Of a stretch of DNA of 36,073 nt, positions 7,857 through 14,205 are shown one piece after another. A model generated the notes under the pieces. That model was not told the origin of the DNA, did not search any database, and saw nothing but the letters and a program-made list of their open reading frames with translations. The number at the start of each line of letters is the position of its first letter. Within the stretch, counting starts at the first letter, position 1. The DNA is from Ruminococcus sp. Lineage in GTDB: Bacteria; Bacillota; Clostridia; Oscillospirales; Ruminococcaceae. The DNA lies in the NCBI GenBank assembly GCA_023665505.1, contig JAMPDU010000015.1, forward strand, positions 1 through 36,073, written 5' to 3'. Made by a program: the position numbers and the translations under genes.

Positions 7857-7905
7857 GCTGTTATGTATCTGCGGGCGCATACAGGATGCGCCCCTACAAT
7901 TGCTT
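7857..7905 (-). repeat. TGTAGGGGCG palindromic repeat, copy 1
   Basis: Read on the minus strand: TGTAGGGGCGCAT, a short centre, ATGCGCCCGCAGATAC, then ATAACAGC. It matches the right half of the element at 13657-13729 and part of 23369-23406. It lies in the gap between manA and the GNAT gene. Confidence 0.6.
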
Positions 7906-7926
7906 TACCAAATTTTGCAAATAAAT

Positions 7927-7963
7927 GTCAACTATACACTATACACTATACACTGTTAACCGT
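7927..7963. repeat. TATACAC tandem heptamer repeat
   Basis: TGTCAAC followed by three near-exact CTATACA units and TGTTAAC. It lies just past the manA stop codon and is related to 6976-7006. Confidence 0.6.
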
Positions 7964-8918
7964 CTATTTTTGTAAATACAGCTTTAAAAGTACCCGTCAG
8001 CACGTACTCACCGCACCCCGCGGGAACGAAAACGCTGTCGCCTTTCTTTAGGGTGAGAGTTTCACTTCCGCACTTTAACGCGGCGCTGCCCTCCAGTATC
8101 AGTATATTGTGGAAAGACGTGCCGTCCGCGTTAAAGGTTGCTTGCTTTTCCGTTTCAACGGAGTAAACCGTGAAATACTCGCACTTCGACAGCAAACGCT
8201 TAACCGCGCCGTTTTCCTCAAAGCTTTCTGTTTTGGGGTACGGCTTTGCGGGGCAGAGGTTCGTAACCTCAACCGCCTTGTCAATGTGGAGCTGTCTCGG
8301 CTTGCCGTCCGCGCCCACGCGCCCGTAGTCGTAAATGCGGTAGGTGGTGTTGGAATTCTGCTGTATCTCCGCGATAAGGATACCCTTGCCGATAGCGTGG
8401 AGAGTTCCCGCCTCGATAAAGAAAACGTCGCCCTTTTTCACTGGTACGGATTGGGTGATTTCAAGCAGGGTGTTGTTTTCGATGCGCTGCCGAAATTCCT
8501 CTTTTGTGACCTCTTTTTTGAAACCGTACAAAAGCTCCGCGCCGGGGTCGCAGTCCACGATGTACCACATCTCGGTTTTGCCGTACTCGCCCTCGACACG
8601 TTGGGCGTACTCGTTGTTGGGGTGCACCTGTACCGAAAGGTTGTCTTTGGCGTCGATAAGTTTTATCAGTATGGGAAATTGTTCAAATCTTTGGCAATTA
8701 CTGCCAAGCACGGCTTTGCCTGCGGTTTCGATATATTCCGTAAGGGTTTTCCCCGCGTGCTCGCCGTTGGCTATGGTTGAATTGCCGTCCTTGTGGCAGG
8801 AAAGCTCCCAGCTTTCGGCGATTTTCTCGAAGTCGCAGTCCTTGCCGAAGTCGTCCCGGAGACGGGTTCCGCCCCAGAGGTAGTCCTTGAAAGCGGGTTT
8901 TAAAAGCATTGGATACAT
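7956..8918 (-). CDS. manA: Mannose-6-phosphate isomerase, class I
   Basis: A 320-residue type I phosphomannose isomerase that interconverts mannose 6-phosphate and fructose 6-phosphate. It is a zinc cupin enzyme of the short Bacillus type. Visible motifs are LWGG near residue 15, the metal-site segments SVQVHPNN and GKTEMWY, and EAGTLHAIGKG followed by AEIQQNSNTTYRIYDYGR, which contains the family signature and active-site Arg. A C-terminal cupin domain follows. It is the first gene after a perfect promoter and probably heads the leftward group that also contains the glucokinase. It feeds mannose-derived sugars to glycolysis or, in reverse, gives mannose for surface polymers. Confidence 0.93.
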   Translation of the reverse strand: MYPMLLKPAFKDYLWGGTRLRDDFGKDCDFEKIAESWELSCHKDGNSTIANGEHAGKTLTEYIETAGKAVLGSNCQRFEQFPILIKLIDAKDNLSVQVHPNNEYAQRVEGEYGKTEMWYIVDCDPGAELLYGFKKEVTKEEFRQRIENNTLLEITQSVPVKKGDVFFIEAGTLHAIGKGILIAEIQQNSNTTYRIYDYGRVGADGKPRQLHIDKAVEVTNLCPAKPYPKTESFEENGAVKRLLSKCEYFTVYSVETEKQATFNADGTSFHNILILEGSAALKCGSETLTLKKGDSVFVPAGCGEYVLTGTFKAVFTKIDG

Positions 8919-8961
8919 AGAAAATTCCTCCCGAAAAATTTTTCTGAAACAGCTATGTATA

Positions 8962-8990
8962 ATTATACCATAAATTAACGGTTATGTCAA
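8962..8990 (-). promoter_or_regulatory. Promoter of manA operon
   Basis: On the minus strand TTGACA (8985-8990) and TATAAT (8962-8967) are perfect and separated by 17 bp. Confidence 0.88.
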
Positions 8991-9016
8991 TATTTGAGAT
9001 TAAGGTACAGAAATGG

Positions 9017-9041
9017 AAATCCCCCGGTTTTCGGGGGATTT
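9017..9041 (-). terminator. Hairpin terminator overlapping small gene stop
   Basis: AAATCCCCCG and CGGGGGATTT form a 10-bp stem with a 5-nt loop. It overlaps the last base pairs of the 9040-9234 gene. The U tract is short, so termination may be partial. Confidence 0.65.
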
Positions 9042-9234
9042 ATGCTGTTTCCTCGTCAATTTCCTTTAAAATGTCCTTAAAGCTGTCATAATGCTTTCTG
9101 TTGGGGTCGTTGGCTATGATTTCGCTTTCTACCAGGGCGAGGGTGTTGTCGTCCGCGAAAAGTTTTAAAAAATCAAGCAGCTGCACATCGTCCAATGTAT
9201 TGAAAACGTTTACGGCATATTCTTTGGTACTCAT
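9040..9234 (-). CDS. Small acidic protein of unknown function
   Basis: A 64-residue acidic protein, mostly predicted helix (MSTKEYAVNVFNTLDDVQLL...). It has a perfect promoter and AGGAGGAA seven nucleotides before the ATG at 9234, so it is very likely expressed. The leading helix and acidic tail (DILKEIDEET) are like small Firmicute proteins sometimes annotated as antitoxin-type, but no toxin gene lies beside it and I do not recognise a family. It is transcribed back-to-back with the lipoprotein gene at 9350. Confidence 0.7.
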   Translation of the reverse strand: MSTKEYAVNVFNTLDDVQLLDFLKLFADDNTLALVESEIIANDPNRKHYDSFKDILKEIDEETA

Positions 9235-9264
9235 AAAAATTCCTCCTATATTCTTGTTAACTAT

Positions 9265-9293
9265 ATTATAACCAAAATAACCCGAGTTGTCAA
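9265..9293 (-). promoter_or_regulatory. Promoter of small acidic protein gene
   Basis: Minus-strand TTGACA (9288-9293) and TATAAT (9265-9270), 17-bp spacer, both perfect. Confidence 0.88.
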
Positions 9294-9312
9294 TAAAATT
9301 AATTTTATGTAC

Positions 9313-9341
9313 TTGAAAACAAAAAAAAATTGTGCTACAAT
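9313..9341 (+). promoter_or_regulatory. Promoter of lipoprotein-metA pair
   Basis: TTGAAA (9313-9318) and TACAAT (9336-9341), 17-bp spacer. The expected start of transcription is near 9348, only about two bases before the ATG at 9350, which implies a leaderless or nearly leaderless mRNA. Confidence 0.65.
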
Positions 9342-9349
9342 ATTATATT

Positions 9350-9991
9350 ATGAAAAAATTATTCTTTGTTTTTATTTTGACGGCTGTACTTTGCGGCTGC
9401 GACAACGGCGGCAAAACCCGGGAGGTTATATTTATCGAAAACCCCCCGAACCTTACCACCGTGACTACCACAACTACCTCTTTTGTGGACACGTTCAGCG
9501 ACTATATGGCTACATATTCGGGCAGCGAGACCTCCTCCGATTCCGAAAACGGCAGGGGGGCGGGCTTTTCGCGCCCTCCCGGCGGCGCGCCCGACACCGT
9601 TTTCCGAGGCGAGGCGGAGCAGGTCTCCCGTGACACCCCTGCGAATTTTACTTATCTGAGGACGGAGAAAGTTTCCGATTTTACCGATAATTCCCAAAAT
9701 CTTCAAACGGGGGCGGTGACGGAAGTCCCCGTGTCGGAAAGCAAAAGCGTAACTACCTCGGTGGCGGAAACTACCGCCGTTACGGAAATTACCGCCGAAA
9801 CGGAAAGTACCGAGACCGCAACAGTTACGACAACCGTCGGCGTGCCCCGTGACACGGCTTTTCGCGGCAGCGCCCGCTACGATACCGTATATCAAAACAG
9901 CGCGCGGGGGGACACCGCTTTTTCGCCCGCCGCCTCAGCCGACACGGCTTACTCAAATACATCAAACGGAGGAACGAACAATGCCGATTAA
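9350..9991 (+). CDS. Repeat-rich lipoprotein of unknown function
   Basis: A 213-residue exported lipoprotein. [17 protein letters not shown] is a short signal peptide with lipobox LCGC. The mature part is low complexity: a Thr-rich linker, then Ser/Thr/Glu-rich sequence, and a C-terminal region with five loose repeats around D-T-[AV]-[FY] (DTVFRG, DTAFRG, DTVYQN, DTAFSP, DTAYSN). No known domain is recognised. A GTG at 9332 would add six residues but lies inside the -10 region, so the ATG at 9350 was chosen; neither has a ribosome binding site. The 3' end overlaps the metA start by 11 nt, which suggests translational coupling. Confidence 0.75.
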   Translation: MKKLFFVFILTAVLCGCDNGGKTREVIFIENPPNLTTVTTTTTSFVDTFSDYMATYSGSETSSDSENGRGAGFSRPPGGAPDTVFRGEAEQVSRDTPANFTYLRTEKVSDFTDNSQNLQTGAVTEVPVSESKSVTTSVAETTAVTEITAETESTETATVTTTVGVPRDTAFRGSARYDTVYQNSARGDTAFSPAASADTAYSNTSNGGTNNAD

Positions 9992-10898
9992 TATACCAAA
10001 CAACCTGCCCGCCTACACGGTGCTGAACAGCGAAAATATTTTCGTGAAAACCGACGCGGACGCCCTGCACCAAGACATACGCCCCCTGCGTATCGCAATT
10101 GTCAACCTTATGCCGAAAAAAATCGAGACGGAAACCCAGTTGTTAAGACTTCTGTCAAATACTCCCATTCAGGTTGACATCGAGCTTATTCAGATGGCGA
10201 GCCATGTTACGAAAAATACCTCCGCAGAGCATTTGACAAAATTTTACAAAACTTTTGGGGACGTCAAGCAGGAAAAATTCGACGGGTTGATTATCACGGG
10301 TGCGCCCGTTGAGCAGATACCTTTTGAAGAGGTGGACTATTGGCAGGAGCTTTGCCAAATTATGGAATGGTCTAAAAGCCACGTCTATTCGGTGCTGCAC
10401 ATCTGCTGGGGGGCGCAGGCGGGGCTGTACTACCATTACGGCATACCGAAGTACGACCTGCCCCGGAAGATGTTCGGGGTTTTCCCCCACAAGGCGGAAG
10501 TGGCAAATCACCCGCTTTTACGGGGGTTTGACGAGGTTTTTAACGTCCCCCATTCGCGGCACACCGAGATACGCCGCATGGACGTGGAGAAAGTCCGGGA
10601 CTTGAAAATTCTGGCATTTTCAAGCGAGTCGGGGGTGAACGTCATCGCCGACAGGGAGGAGCGGCGGTTCTTTCTCATGGGGCATTTTGAGTACGACCGT
10701 TTTACGCTGGCGAACGAGTATTTCCGCGACAGGGACAAGGGGCTGGATATACAGGTTCCAAAGCATTATTTTCCGTACGACGACCCGTCTCAGCCGCCGC
10801 ATTTCAACTGGCGAGCGCACGCGAATTTGCTGTTTTCAAACTGGGTGAATTACTGCGTTTATCAGAAAACGCCGTTTGACCTTGAGGAACTTGTTTAA
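9981..10898 (+). CDS. metA: Homoserine O-acetyltransferase, MetA family
   Basis: A 305-residue MetA-family homoserine acyltransferase, which activates homoserine for methionine synthesis. The catalytic residues fall at the family numbering: Cys142 in HICWGAQ, His235 and Glu237 in GHFEYD. Residue 111 is Glu (TGAPVEQ). In characterised MetA proteins Glu111 selects acetyl-CoA and Gly111 selects succinyl-CoA, so this is expected to be an acetyltransferase despite the common name homoserine succinyltransferase. The ATG at 9981 has CGGAGGA upstream; a longer frame from 9849 overlaps the lipoprotein gene and is rejected. No other methionine gene is nearby. Confidence 0.93.
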   Translation: MPINIPNNLPAYTVLNSENIFVKTDADALHQDIRPLRIAIVNLMPKKIETETQLLRLLSNTPIQVDIELIQMASHVTKNTSAEHLTKFYKTFGDVKQEKFDGLIITGAPVEQIPFEEVDYWQELCQIMEWSKSHVYSVLHICWGAQAGLYYHYGIPKYDLPRKMFGVFPHKAEVANHPLLRGFDEVFNVPHSRHTEIRRMDVEKVRDLKILAFSSESGVNVIADREERRFFLMGHFEYDRFTLANEYFRDRDKGLDIQVPKHYFPYDDPSQPPHFNWRAHANLLFSNWVNYCVYQKTPFDLEELV

Positions 10899-10935
10899 TT
10901 AATAATTAATAATGAATAATTAATAATTTATTAAA
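10896..10935. repeat. AT-rich TTAATAATTAATAAT repeat
   Basis: Repeats of TAATTAATAAT between metA and the XRE gene. The same motif is found at 18325-18358 after spoIIE. Such tracts are frequent in intergenic DNA of this group and may form weak hairpins. Confidence 0.6.
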
Positions 10936-10961
10936 AATGTTGACCGAAAGGAGAATGTACA

Positions 10962-11249
10962 ATGACAAATTTCAGAGATTTTCTTAACGAACAGTTACAA
11001 GACCCCGAAATGAAAGCGGAGTATGATGCCCTTGAACCGGAATTTGAAATAATACGTGCTATGATTGACGCGCGCAGAAATTCCGGAATTACTCAAAAAG
11101 AATTATCAGAAAAAACCGGTATAGCTCAGGGAGATATAAGCAAGCTTGAAAACGGAAACGCAAATCCGTCCATAAACACGCTTAAACGCCTTGCAAAGGC
11201 TATGAATATGAAATTGCATATCGAATTTTTGCCGAATAATGCAGAATAA
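10962..11249 (+). CDS. XRE-family helix-turn-helix protein (HigA-like)
   Basis: A 95-residue DNA-binding protein. Residues about 46-85 form a Cro/C1-type helix-turn-helix (GITQKELSEKTGIAQGDISK, then LENGNANPSINTLKRLAK), preceded by an N-terminal helical part, which is the layout of HigA-type antitoxins. No HigB-like toxin gene lies next to it: metA is upstream and a terminator follows at once. It is therefore an orphan antitoxin or plain regulator. AAAGGAGA precedes the ATG at 10962. Confidence 0.85.
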   Translation: MTNFRDFLNEQLQDPEMKAEYDALEPEFEIIRAMIDARRNSGITQKELSEKTGIAQGDISKLENGNANPSINTLKRLAKAMNMKLHIEFLPNNAE

Positions 11250-11258
11250 CACAAAATA

Positions 11259-11284
11259 CCTCCGAAATTCTCGGAGGCGTTTTT
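11259..11284 (+). terminator. Terminator after XRE gene
   Basis: CCTCCGA and TCGGAGG form a 7-bp stem with AATTC loop, followed by CGTTTTT. Confidence 0.85.
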
Positions 11285-11343
11285 GTATGTGCCCCGCCCC
11301 TTGATAAATTCTCACTCCCCCGTTCTGAAACCCGCCGACGCCG

Positions 11344-11351
11344 CATACAAT
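11344..11351 (+). promoter_or_regulatory. Possible sigma-E type -10 element before yabP
   Basis: CATACAAT matches the -10 consensus of sporulation sigma-E promoters (CATACANT). yabP is known to be sigma-E dependent in Bacillus subtilis. No clear -35 partner is visible 14-15 bp upstream, so confidence is low. Confidence 0.35.
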
Positions 11352-11373
11352 TAATCAAAAAGGAGCGGTTATC

Positions 11374-11655
11374 ATGAATGAAGTTAACGGCAAAAACGCT
11401 ATACACAACATCATTTTGGAGGGCAGGAAAAAACTCTCGCTGTCGGGGGTGACGGACGTGGACCGTTTCGACGAGAACACCGTGCTGCTCTACACCTGCA
11501 TGGGGGAGCTGACCGTTAAGGGTACCGACCTGCATGTGAACGGGCTGTCCGTTGAGAGCGGCGAAATGAGCGTGGAGGGCGAGATAAAAAGCATTGTCTA
11601 CGGCGACCCGGACAGGCGTTCTCCGCTTTCTTTTTTTGGTAAAATATTCCGATGA
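11374..11655 (+). CDS. yabP: Sporulation protein YabP
   Basis: A 93-residue YabP-family protein, needed for spore formation in mother cells and related to coat proteins. Family features are the N-terminal HNIILEGRKKLSLSGVTDVDRFDE and the central LTVKGTDLHVNGLSVESGE. It has no signal or membrane segment. AAAGGAGCG precedes the ATG at 11374. The stop lies 9 nt before yabQ, and the gene order yabP-yabQ-divIC-yabR is the same as in Bacillus, which supports all four calls. Confidence 0.92.
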   Translation: MNEVNGKNAIHNIILEGRKKLSLSGVTDVDRFDENTVLLYTCMGELTVKGTDLHVNGLSVESGEMSVEGEIKSIVYGDPDRRSPLSFFGKIFR

Positions 11656-11664
11656 GGTGAGCTT

Positions 11665-12267
11665 TTGAGCTTAAATACTTTTTTTTCCGTTTCGCAGCAG
11701 ACGGCGGCGTTCCTGATGTCGGTGCTGCTGGGAGCGGGTCTCGGGGTGGTGTACGATTGTTTCCGCGCCGCAAGGATACTCCTCCCGGCGCTTGCAAAAC
11801 CAAAGCCCGTTTTCGTTCAGGACGTGGTTTTTTGGCTGATATACGGGTTCTGCGTGTTCTGTTTCGCGGCGGTTTCGGCTCGGGGACAGGTGCGGCTGTT
11901 TATGTTCCTCGGCTCGGTTTTGGGTTTTACGCTGTACATTCTCACCCTCGGCAACTTTATCACGGGGATTATAAGACGAGCCGCGGAGGCGGTTTACGGG
12001 ATATTACATAAAGTATATTCCGCCGTAATTGAACCAATCGTAAAAATTATGACGATTTTTTGTCAAAAAGTCTCCCGTTTTTTTGTGCGAAGTCATAAAA
12101 ATAACGGAAAATCTGAAAGAAGTGTTAAAAAACTCTTGAAAAATAAGGGTAAGTTGGTGTATAATAAAAAGGCTAAGTATATTCGTTTGCGGAATGTTTT
12201 TGGCAAAAGTGTGAATAAAAAGAGAAATATTAAAGAACAAAAAGAAAATCCCACAATTTTTGGATAA
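11665..12267 (+). CDS. yabQ: Spore cortex protein YabQ
   Basis: A 200-residue membrane protein of the YabQ family, needed for spore cortex formation and located in the outer forespore membrane in Bacillus. The N-terminal half has several membrane helices (about 12-32, 48-66, 75-95) and the typical GLGVVYDCFRA segment. The C-terminal half (about 130-200) is long, very basic and probably in the cytoplasm or intermembrane side. The start is TTG at 11665, preceded by GAGGTGAG. The end overlaps the region that carries the divIC ribosome binding site. Confidence 0.9.
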   Translation: MSLNTFFSVSQQTAAFLMSVLLGAGLGVVYDCFRAARILLPALAKPKPVFVQDVVFWLIYGFCVFCFAAVSARGQVRLFMFLGSVLGFTLYILTLGNFITGIIRRAAEAVYGILHKVYSAVIEPIVKIMTIFCQKVSRFFVRSHKNNGKSERSVKKLLKNKGKLVYNKKAKYIRLRNVFGKSVNKKRNIKEQKENPTIFG

Positions 12268-12274
12268 GGAGGCA

Positions 12275-12298
12275 GCTTTTCCCGCGTTAAGGAAAGGC
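12275..12298 (+). promoter_or_regulatory. divIC: Hairpin covering the divIC ribosome binding site
   Basis: GCTTTTCC (12275-12282) can pair with GGAAAGGC (12291-12298) in an 8-bp stem with one G-U pair. The 3' arm contains GGAAAGG, the best-spaced Shine-Dalgarno for the ATG at 12308. A second, stronger AAGGAGG (12266-12272) lies before the stem with no start codon at normal distance. Folding could therefore mask one site or bring the other nearer. Confidence 0.45.
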
Positions 12299-12307
12299 GC
12301 ACGCAAA

Positions 12308-12652
12308 ATGAATGAGGCTGAGGCTCGCAGCAAAAGACTTAAGCTGGCTAAGAAAGCCATGAAAAGAAAAAACAGCCACCCTCTTATGCGGCTTTTCGCG
12401 GCGGCGGCGGGGGTTGCGCTGGTTTTGTCCTGCATTGGCGTAATAATCCTCACCCAGGCTGAAATTGCCGAGAAAAAACAGGAACTTGCCGCTTTGGTGG
12501 AAAAAGCCGAAAGGCTGGAGGAGTCCAACGACGAGTATGAAAGCATGCTGTCCGAAGAGGACGAAAGCGCGTTTATGGAACGGTACGCCACCGAGGTGCT
12601 GGGGTACGCCTACCCCAACGAGCGGCGTTTTTACGACACAACGGGAAGATAG
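12308..12652 (+). CDS. divIC: Septum formation initiator DivIC/FtsB-type
   Basis: A 114-residue bitopic division protein. A basic cytoplasmic N-terminus (about 1-35) is followed by one membrane helix (about 38-58) and an extracellular coiled coil (IAEKKQELAALVEKAERLEE), then the short C-terminal domain with the VLGYAYPNERRFYD segment typical of the FtsB/DivIC family. It acts with FtsL and DivIB in assembling the septum machinery. A TTG at 12260 would give a longer product, but the ATG at 12308 matches the family's length and has GGAAAGG upstream. It follows yabQ as in Bacillus. Confidence 0.88.
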   Translation: MNEAEARSKRLKLAKKAMKRKNSHPLMRLFAAAAGVALVLSCIGVIILTQAEIAEKKQELAALVEKAERLEESNDEYESMLSEEDESAFMERYATEVLGYAYPNERRFYDTTGR

Positions 12653-12717
12653 GGATTGCTTAAAGGATGTACCCCAAATTTTGGGATAAAAATAAACGAG
12701 AGGATAAAAAATTTTTT

Positions 12718-13134
12718 ATGCAGTTGGATGTAGGAAAAATTTACGAGGGCAAAGTCACGGGAATTACTAAGTTCGGCGCGTTTGTGGAAATCGAGCCGGG
12801 CACAACGGGTATGGTACATATCAGCGAGGTTGCGAACGTTTACGTAAGCGAGATAAAAGACCACCTGACCGAGGGGCAGGAGGTAAAGGTTAAGGTGCTG
12901 TCGGTAAGCGAAAAAGGGAAAATTTCCCTGTCGATAAAAAAGGCTATGGAGAACCCCAAGCCCAAGAAAAACGGGAAACGGGGCGACAAACCGAAGGAAG
13001 AGAAAGTCCCCCAAACACCCGAGGCGGCGTTCGAGGATATGCTGAGCAAGTTCAAGCAAAGCTCCGACGAGCGCATGGGCGAGCTTAAAAAGGTTATCGA
13101 CAACAAGAGGAGAAGTCCGTCAAGGAGAAAGTAG
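12718..13134 (+). CDS. yabR: S1-domain RNA-binding protein, YabR-like
   Basis: A 138-residue protein with one N-terminal S1 domain (about 1-72: MQLDVGKIYEGKVTGITKFG, then GMVHISEVA and KVLSVSEKGKISLSIK). The rest is a Lys/Pro-rich linker and a short helical tail ending in basic residues. YabR-like proteins are thought to bind RNA or ribosomes. An ATG at 12667 would add 17 residues, but the ATG at 12718 starts right at the S1 domain and has GAGAGGA upstream at a slightly long spacing, so it is preferred. It is the last gene of the conserved yabP cluster and is followed by a terminator. Confidence 0.9.
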   Translation: MQLDVGKIYEGKVTGITKFGAFVEIEPGTTGMVHISEVANVYVSEIKDHLTEGQEVKVKVLSVSEKGKISLSIKKAMENPKPKKNGKRGDKPKEEKVPQTPEAAFEDMLSKFKQSSDERMGELKKVIDNKRRSPSRRK

Positions 13135-13148
13135 AGCACGTATTATCA

Positions 13149-13191
13149 GCCGCACACGGGGCAGGGAATGTCCGTTATGTGCGGCTTTTTT
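13149..13191 (+). terminator. Terminator after yabR
   Basis: GCCGCACA (13149-13156) pairs with TGTGCGGC (13178-13185), followed by TTTTTT. It lies only 14 nt before the next gene, which therefore depends on read-through or on a promoter hidden in this gap. Confidence 0.85.
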
Positions 13192-13204
13192 GGGAAGTGA
13201 TAAA

Positions 13205-13624
13205 ATGGACAAGGAATTGTACGACCCCGAGGAAATGGGTTTCCCGCCTTATGTGGAGGAAGTCAACCCGCTGCCCGATGTGGAGACGGATTTCAACTTC
13301 GAGGAGCATAAGGAGGAAATCTACCGCAGGAACATAGAGCTTGCAAAGGAAATAAACGCCCAATTCGCCGCCGAGGAAATGAGAAAAGTTGCCTTAAAAA
13401 GAGCGGAGTTTGAGAAAATGTACACCGACGCGGAACGAAAACTTGCCGCAGGGCAAACAAATCCCCCCGCGTATAAGCGGAGCGGCTTTTTCGATTTTAT
13501 CGAGGACTTTCTCGCGCTGTTCAGCCCAAACCGCGCCGTCGACCTGAATAAAATGTCTTGGCAGATTGCAGGGTGGTGCGCGGCTGTCGCGGCGGTTATT
13601 TTTGTGATAATGATGTTTTTATAA
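13205..13624 (+). CDS. Tail-anchored hypothetical membrane protein
   Basis: A 139-residue acidic protein of unknown function. Residues 1-45 are rich in Glu, Asp and Pro; about 45-85 form a charged helix that could be a coiled coil (RRNIELAKEINAQF); a short linker contains SGFFDFIEDFLALF; and a single membrane helix sits at the extreme C-terminus (IAGWCAAVAAVIFVIMMFL). This is a tail-anchor layout with the body in the cytoplasm. The ATG at 13205 was preferred over a TTG at 13190 that lies in the terminator T tract. The weak GGAAGTGA and the terminator just upstream suggest low or conditional expression. Confidence 0.7.
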   Translation: MDKELYDPEEMGFPPYVEEVNPLPDVETDFNFEEHKEEIYRRNIELAKEINAQFAAEEMRKVALKRAEFEKMYTDAERKLAAGQTNPPAYKRSGFFDFIEDFLALFSPNRAVDLNKMSWQIAGWCAAVAAVIFVIMMFL

Positions 13625-13656
13625 ACGGTTTTTATAGCAGTCCTCTAAATATATGC

Positions 13657-13729
13657 GCTTTGTAGGGGACGGGTTTCCCGTCCCGCTGTTACGTACCTGC
13701 GGGCGGGGAAACCCCGCCCCTACAAAAGT
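13657..13729. repeat. TGTAGGGG palindromic repeat, copy 2 (full length)
   Basis: TGTAGGGGACGGGTTTCCC begins the element and GGGGAAACCCCGCCCCTACA ends it; the two ends are near-perfect inverted repeats, and each half is itself a palindrome. The middle has CTGTTACGTACCTGCGGG, shared with copies at 7857 and 23369. The form is that of a small non-coding palindromic repeat. Confidence 0.7.
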
Positions 13730-13868
13730 TTTATTTATAAGGTTTGCTATAAATGTGTACAAAAGGTGCACACAGTATATGCCGTGTTTTTGTGAGAAAG
13801 GTTAATTTACAAAAAGTTTACAATTATATGGGGTACTTTTTATTGCGCGGTTGGACGTCCCCCAAAAA

Positions 13869-13923
13869 GGCAAGCTAACAAGCAACTAACAAGCAACCAA
13901 CAAGCAGCTAACAAGCAAGCAAC
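13869..13923. repeat. 11-bp tandem repeat array 1
   Basis: Five units of 11 bp, the last four matching AAGCARCYAAC closely (for example AAGCAACTAAC, AAGCAACCAAC, AAGCAGCTAAC), the first degenerate. The period is exactly 11 in all units. Confidence 0.85.
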
Positions 13924-13976
13924 ATAATATCGACAGGGTGTATTTGAAATATAGACAGGGTTTGACGGCGTACCCC

Positions 13977-14037
13977 GACAAACAAACGACAAGCAAGTGA
14001 CAAACAAACGACAAGCAAACGACAAACAAACGACAAC
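13977..14037. repeat. 11-bp tandem repeat array 2
   Basis: Five complete units of 11 bp, GACAARCAARY (GACAAACAAAC alternates with GACAAGCAAAC), plus a partial sixth. The unit is related to that of array 1, with which it shares ACAAGCAA, and the two are 53 bp apart. Confidence 0.85.
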
Positions 14038-14132
14038 ACTATAAGAATAATAAGAAAGAAAAGAAAAAAAGAAGAAAAAGAATTACCGCGTGTACGCGCG
14101 CGTACCGACCGTCCGCAAAAAAATACCGAGGC

Positions 14133-14161
14133 TTGACAAACAGGAAAAAACAGGGTATAAT
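14133..14161 (+). promoter_or_regulatory. Promoter of phosphodiesterase gene
   Basis: TTGACA (14133-14138) and TATAAT (14156-14161), both perfect, 17-bp spacer, about 95 bp downstream of the second 11-bp array. Confidence 0.88.
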
Positions 14162-14205
14162 TAAATTAAGAGCTTTGGCTGAAATCTTTTCGGGGAGATG
14201 ATACA

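Larger units (their letters stand above)
13625..14132. other. Intergenic region with palindromic and 11-bp repeats
   Basis: This 500-bp gap holds no convincing gene. In order it contains a TGTAGGGG palindromic element (13657-13729), two arrays of 11-bp repeats (13869-13923 and 13977-14037), a purine-only tract (14041-14082, apart from a few T) and a short CG-rich alternating tract (14088-14106). I looked for a c-di-GMP riboswitch in front of the phosphodiesterase gene and saw no matching core. Confidence 0.6.

Noticed and set aside
9849-9980. N-terminal extension of metA by 44 residues
   Set aside because: It lies within the lipoprotein gene in another frame; the MPINIP start has a good ribosome site and matches family numbering exactly.
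10962-11249. Complete HigBA toxin-antitoxin pair
   Set aside because: No toxin-like gene lies on either side of the XRE gene.
13840-14025. Minus-strand frame of 61 codons across the 11-bp arrays
   Set aside because: Its Leu/Cys/Ala-rich translation comes from the repeats; no ribosome site.
13869-14037. CRISPR array
   Set aside because: Units are 11 bp and directly joined without spacers, and no cas genes are present.
14041-14205. c-di-GMP (GEMM) riboswitch before the phosphodiesterase gene
   Set aside because: No matching conserved core or tetraloop-receptor pattern could be found in the leader.
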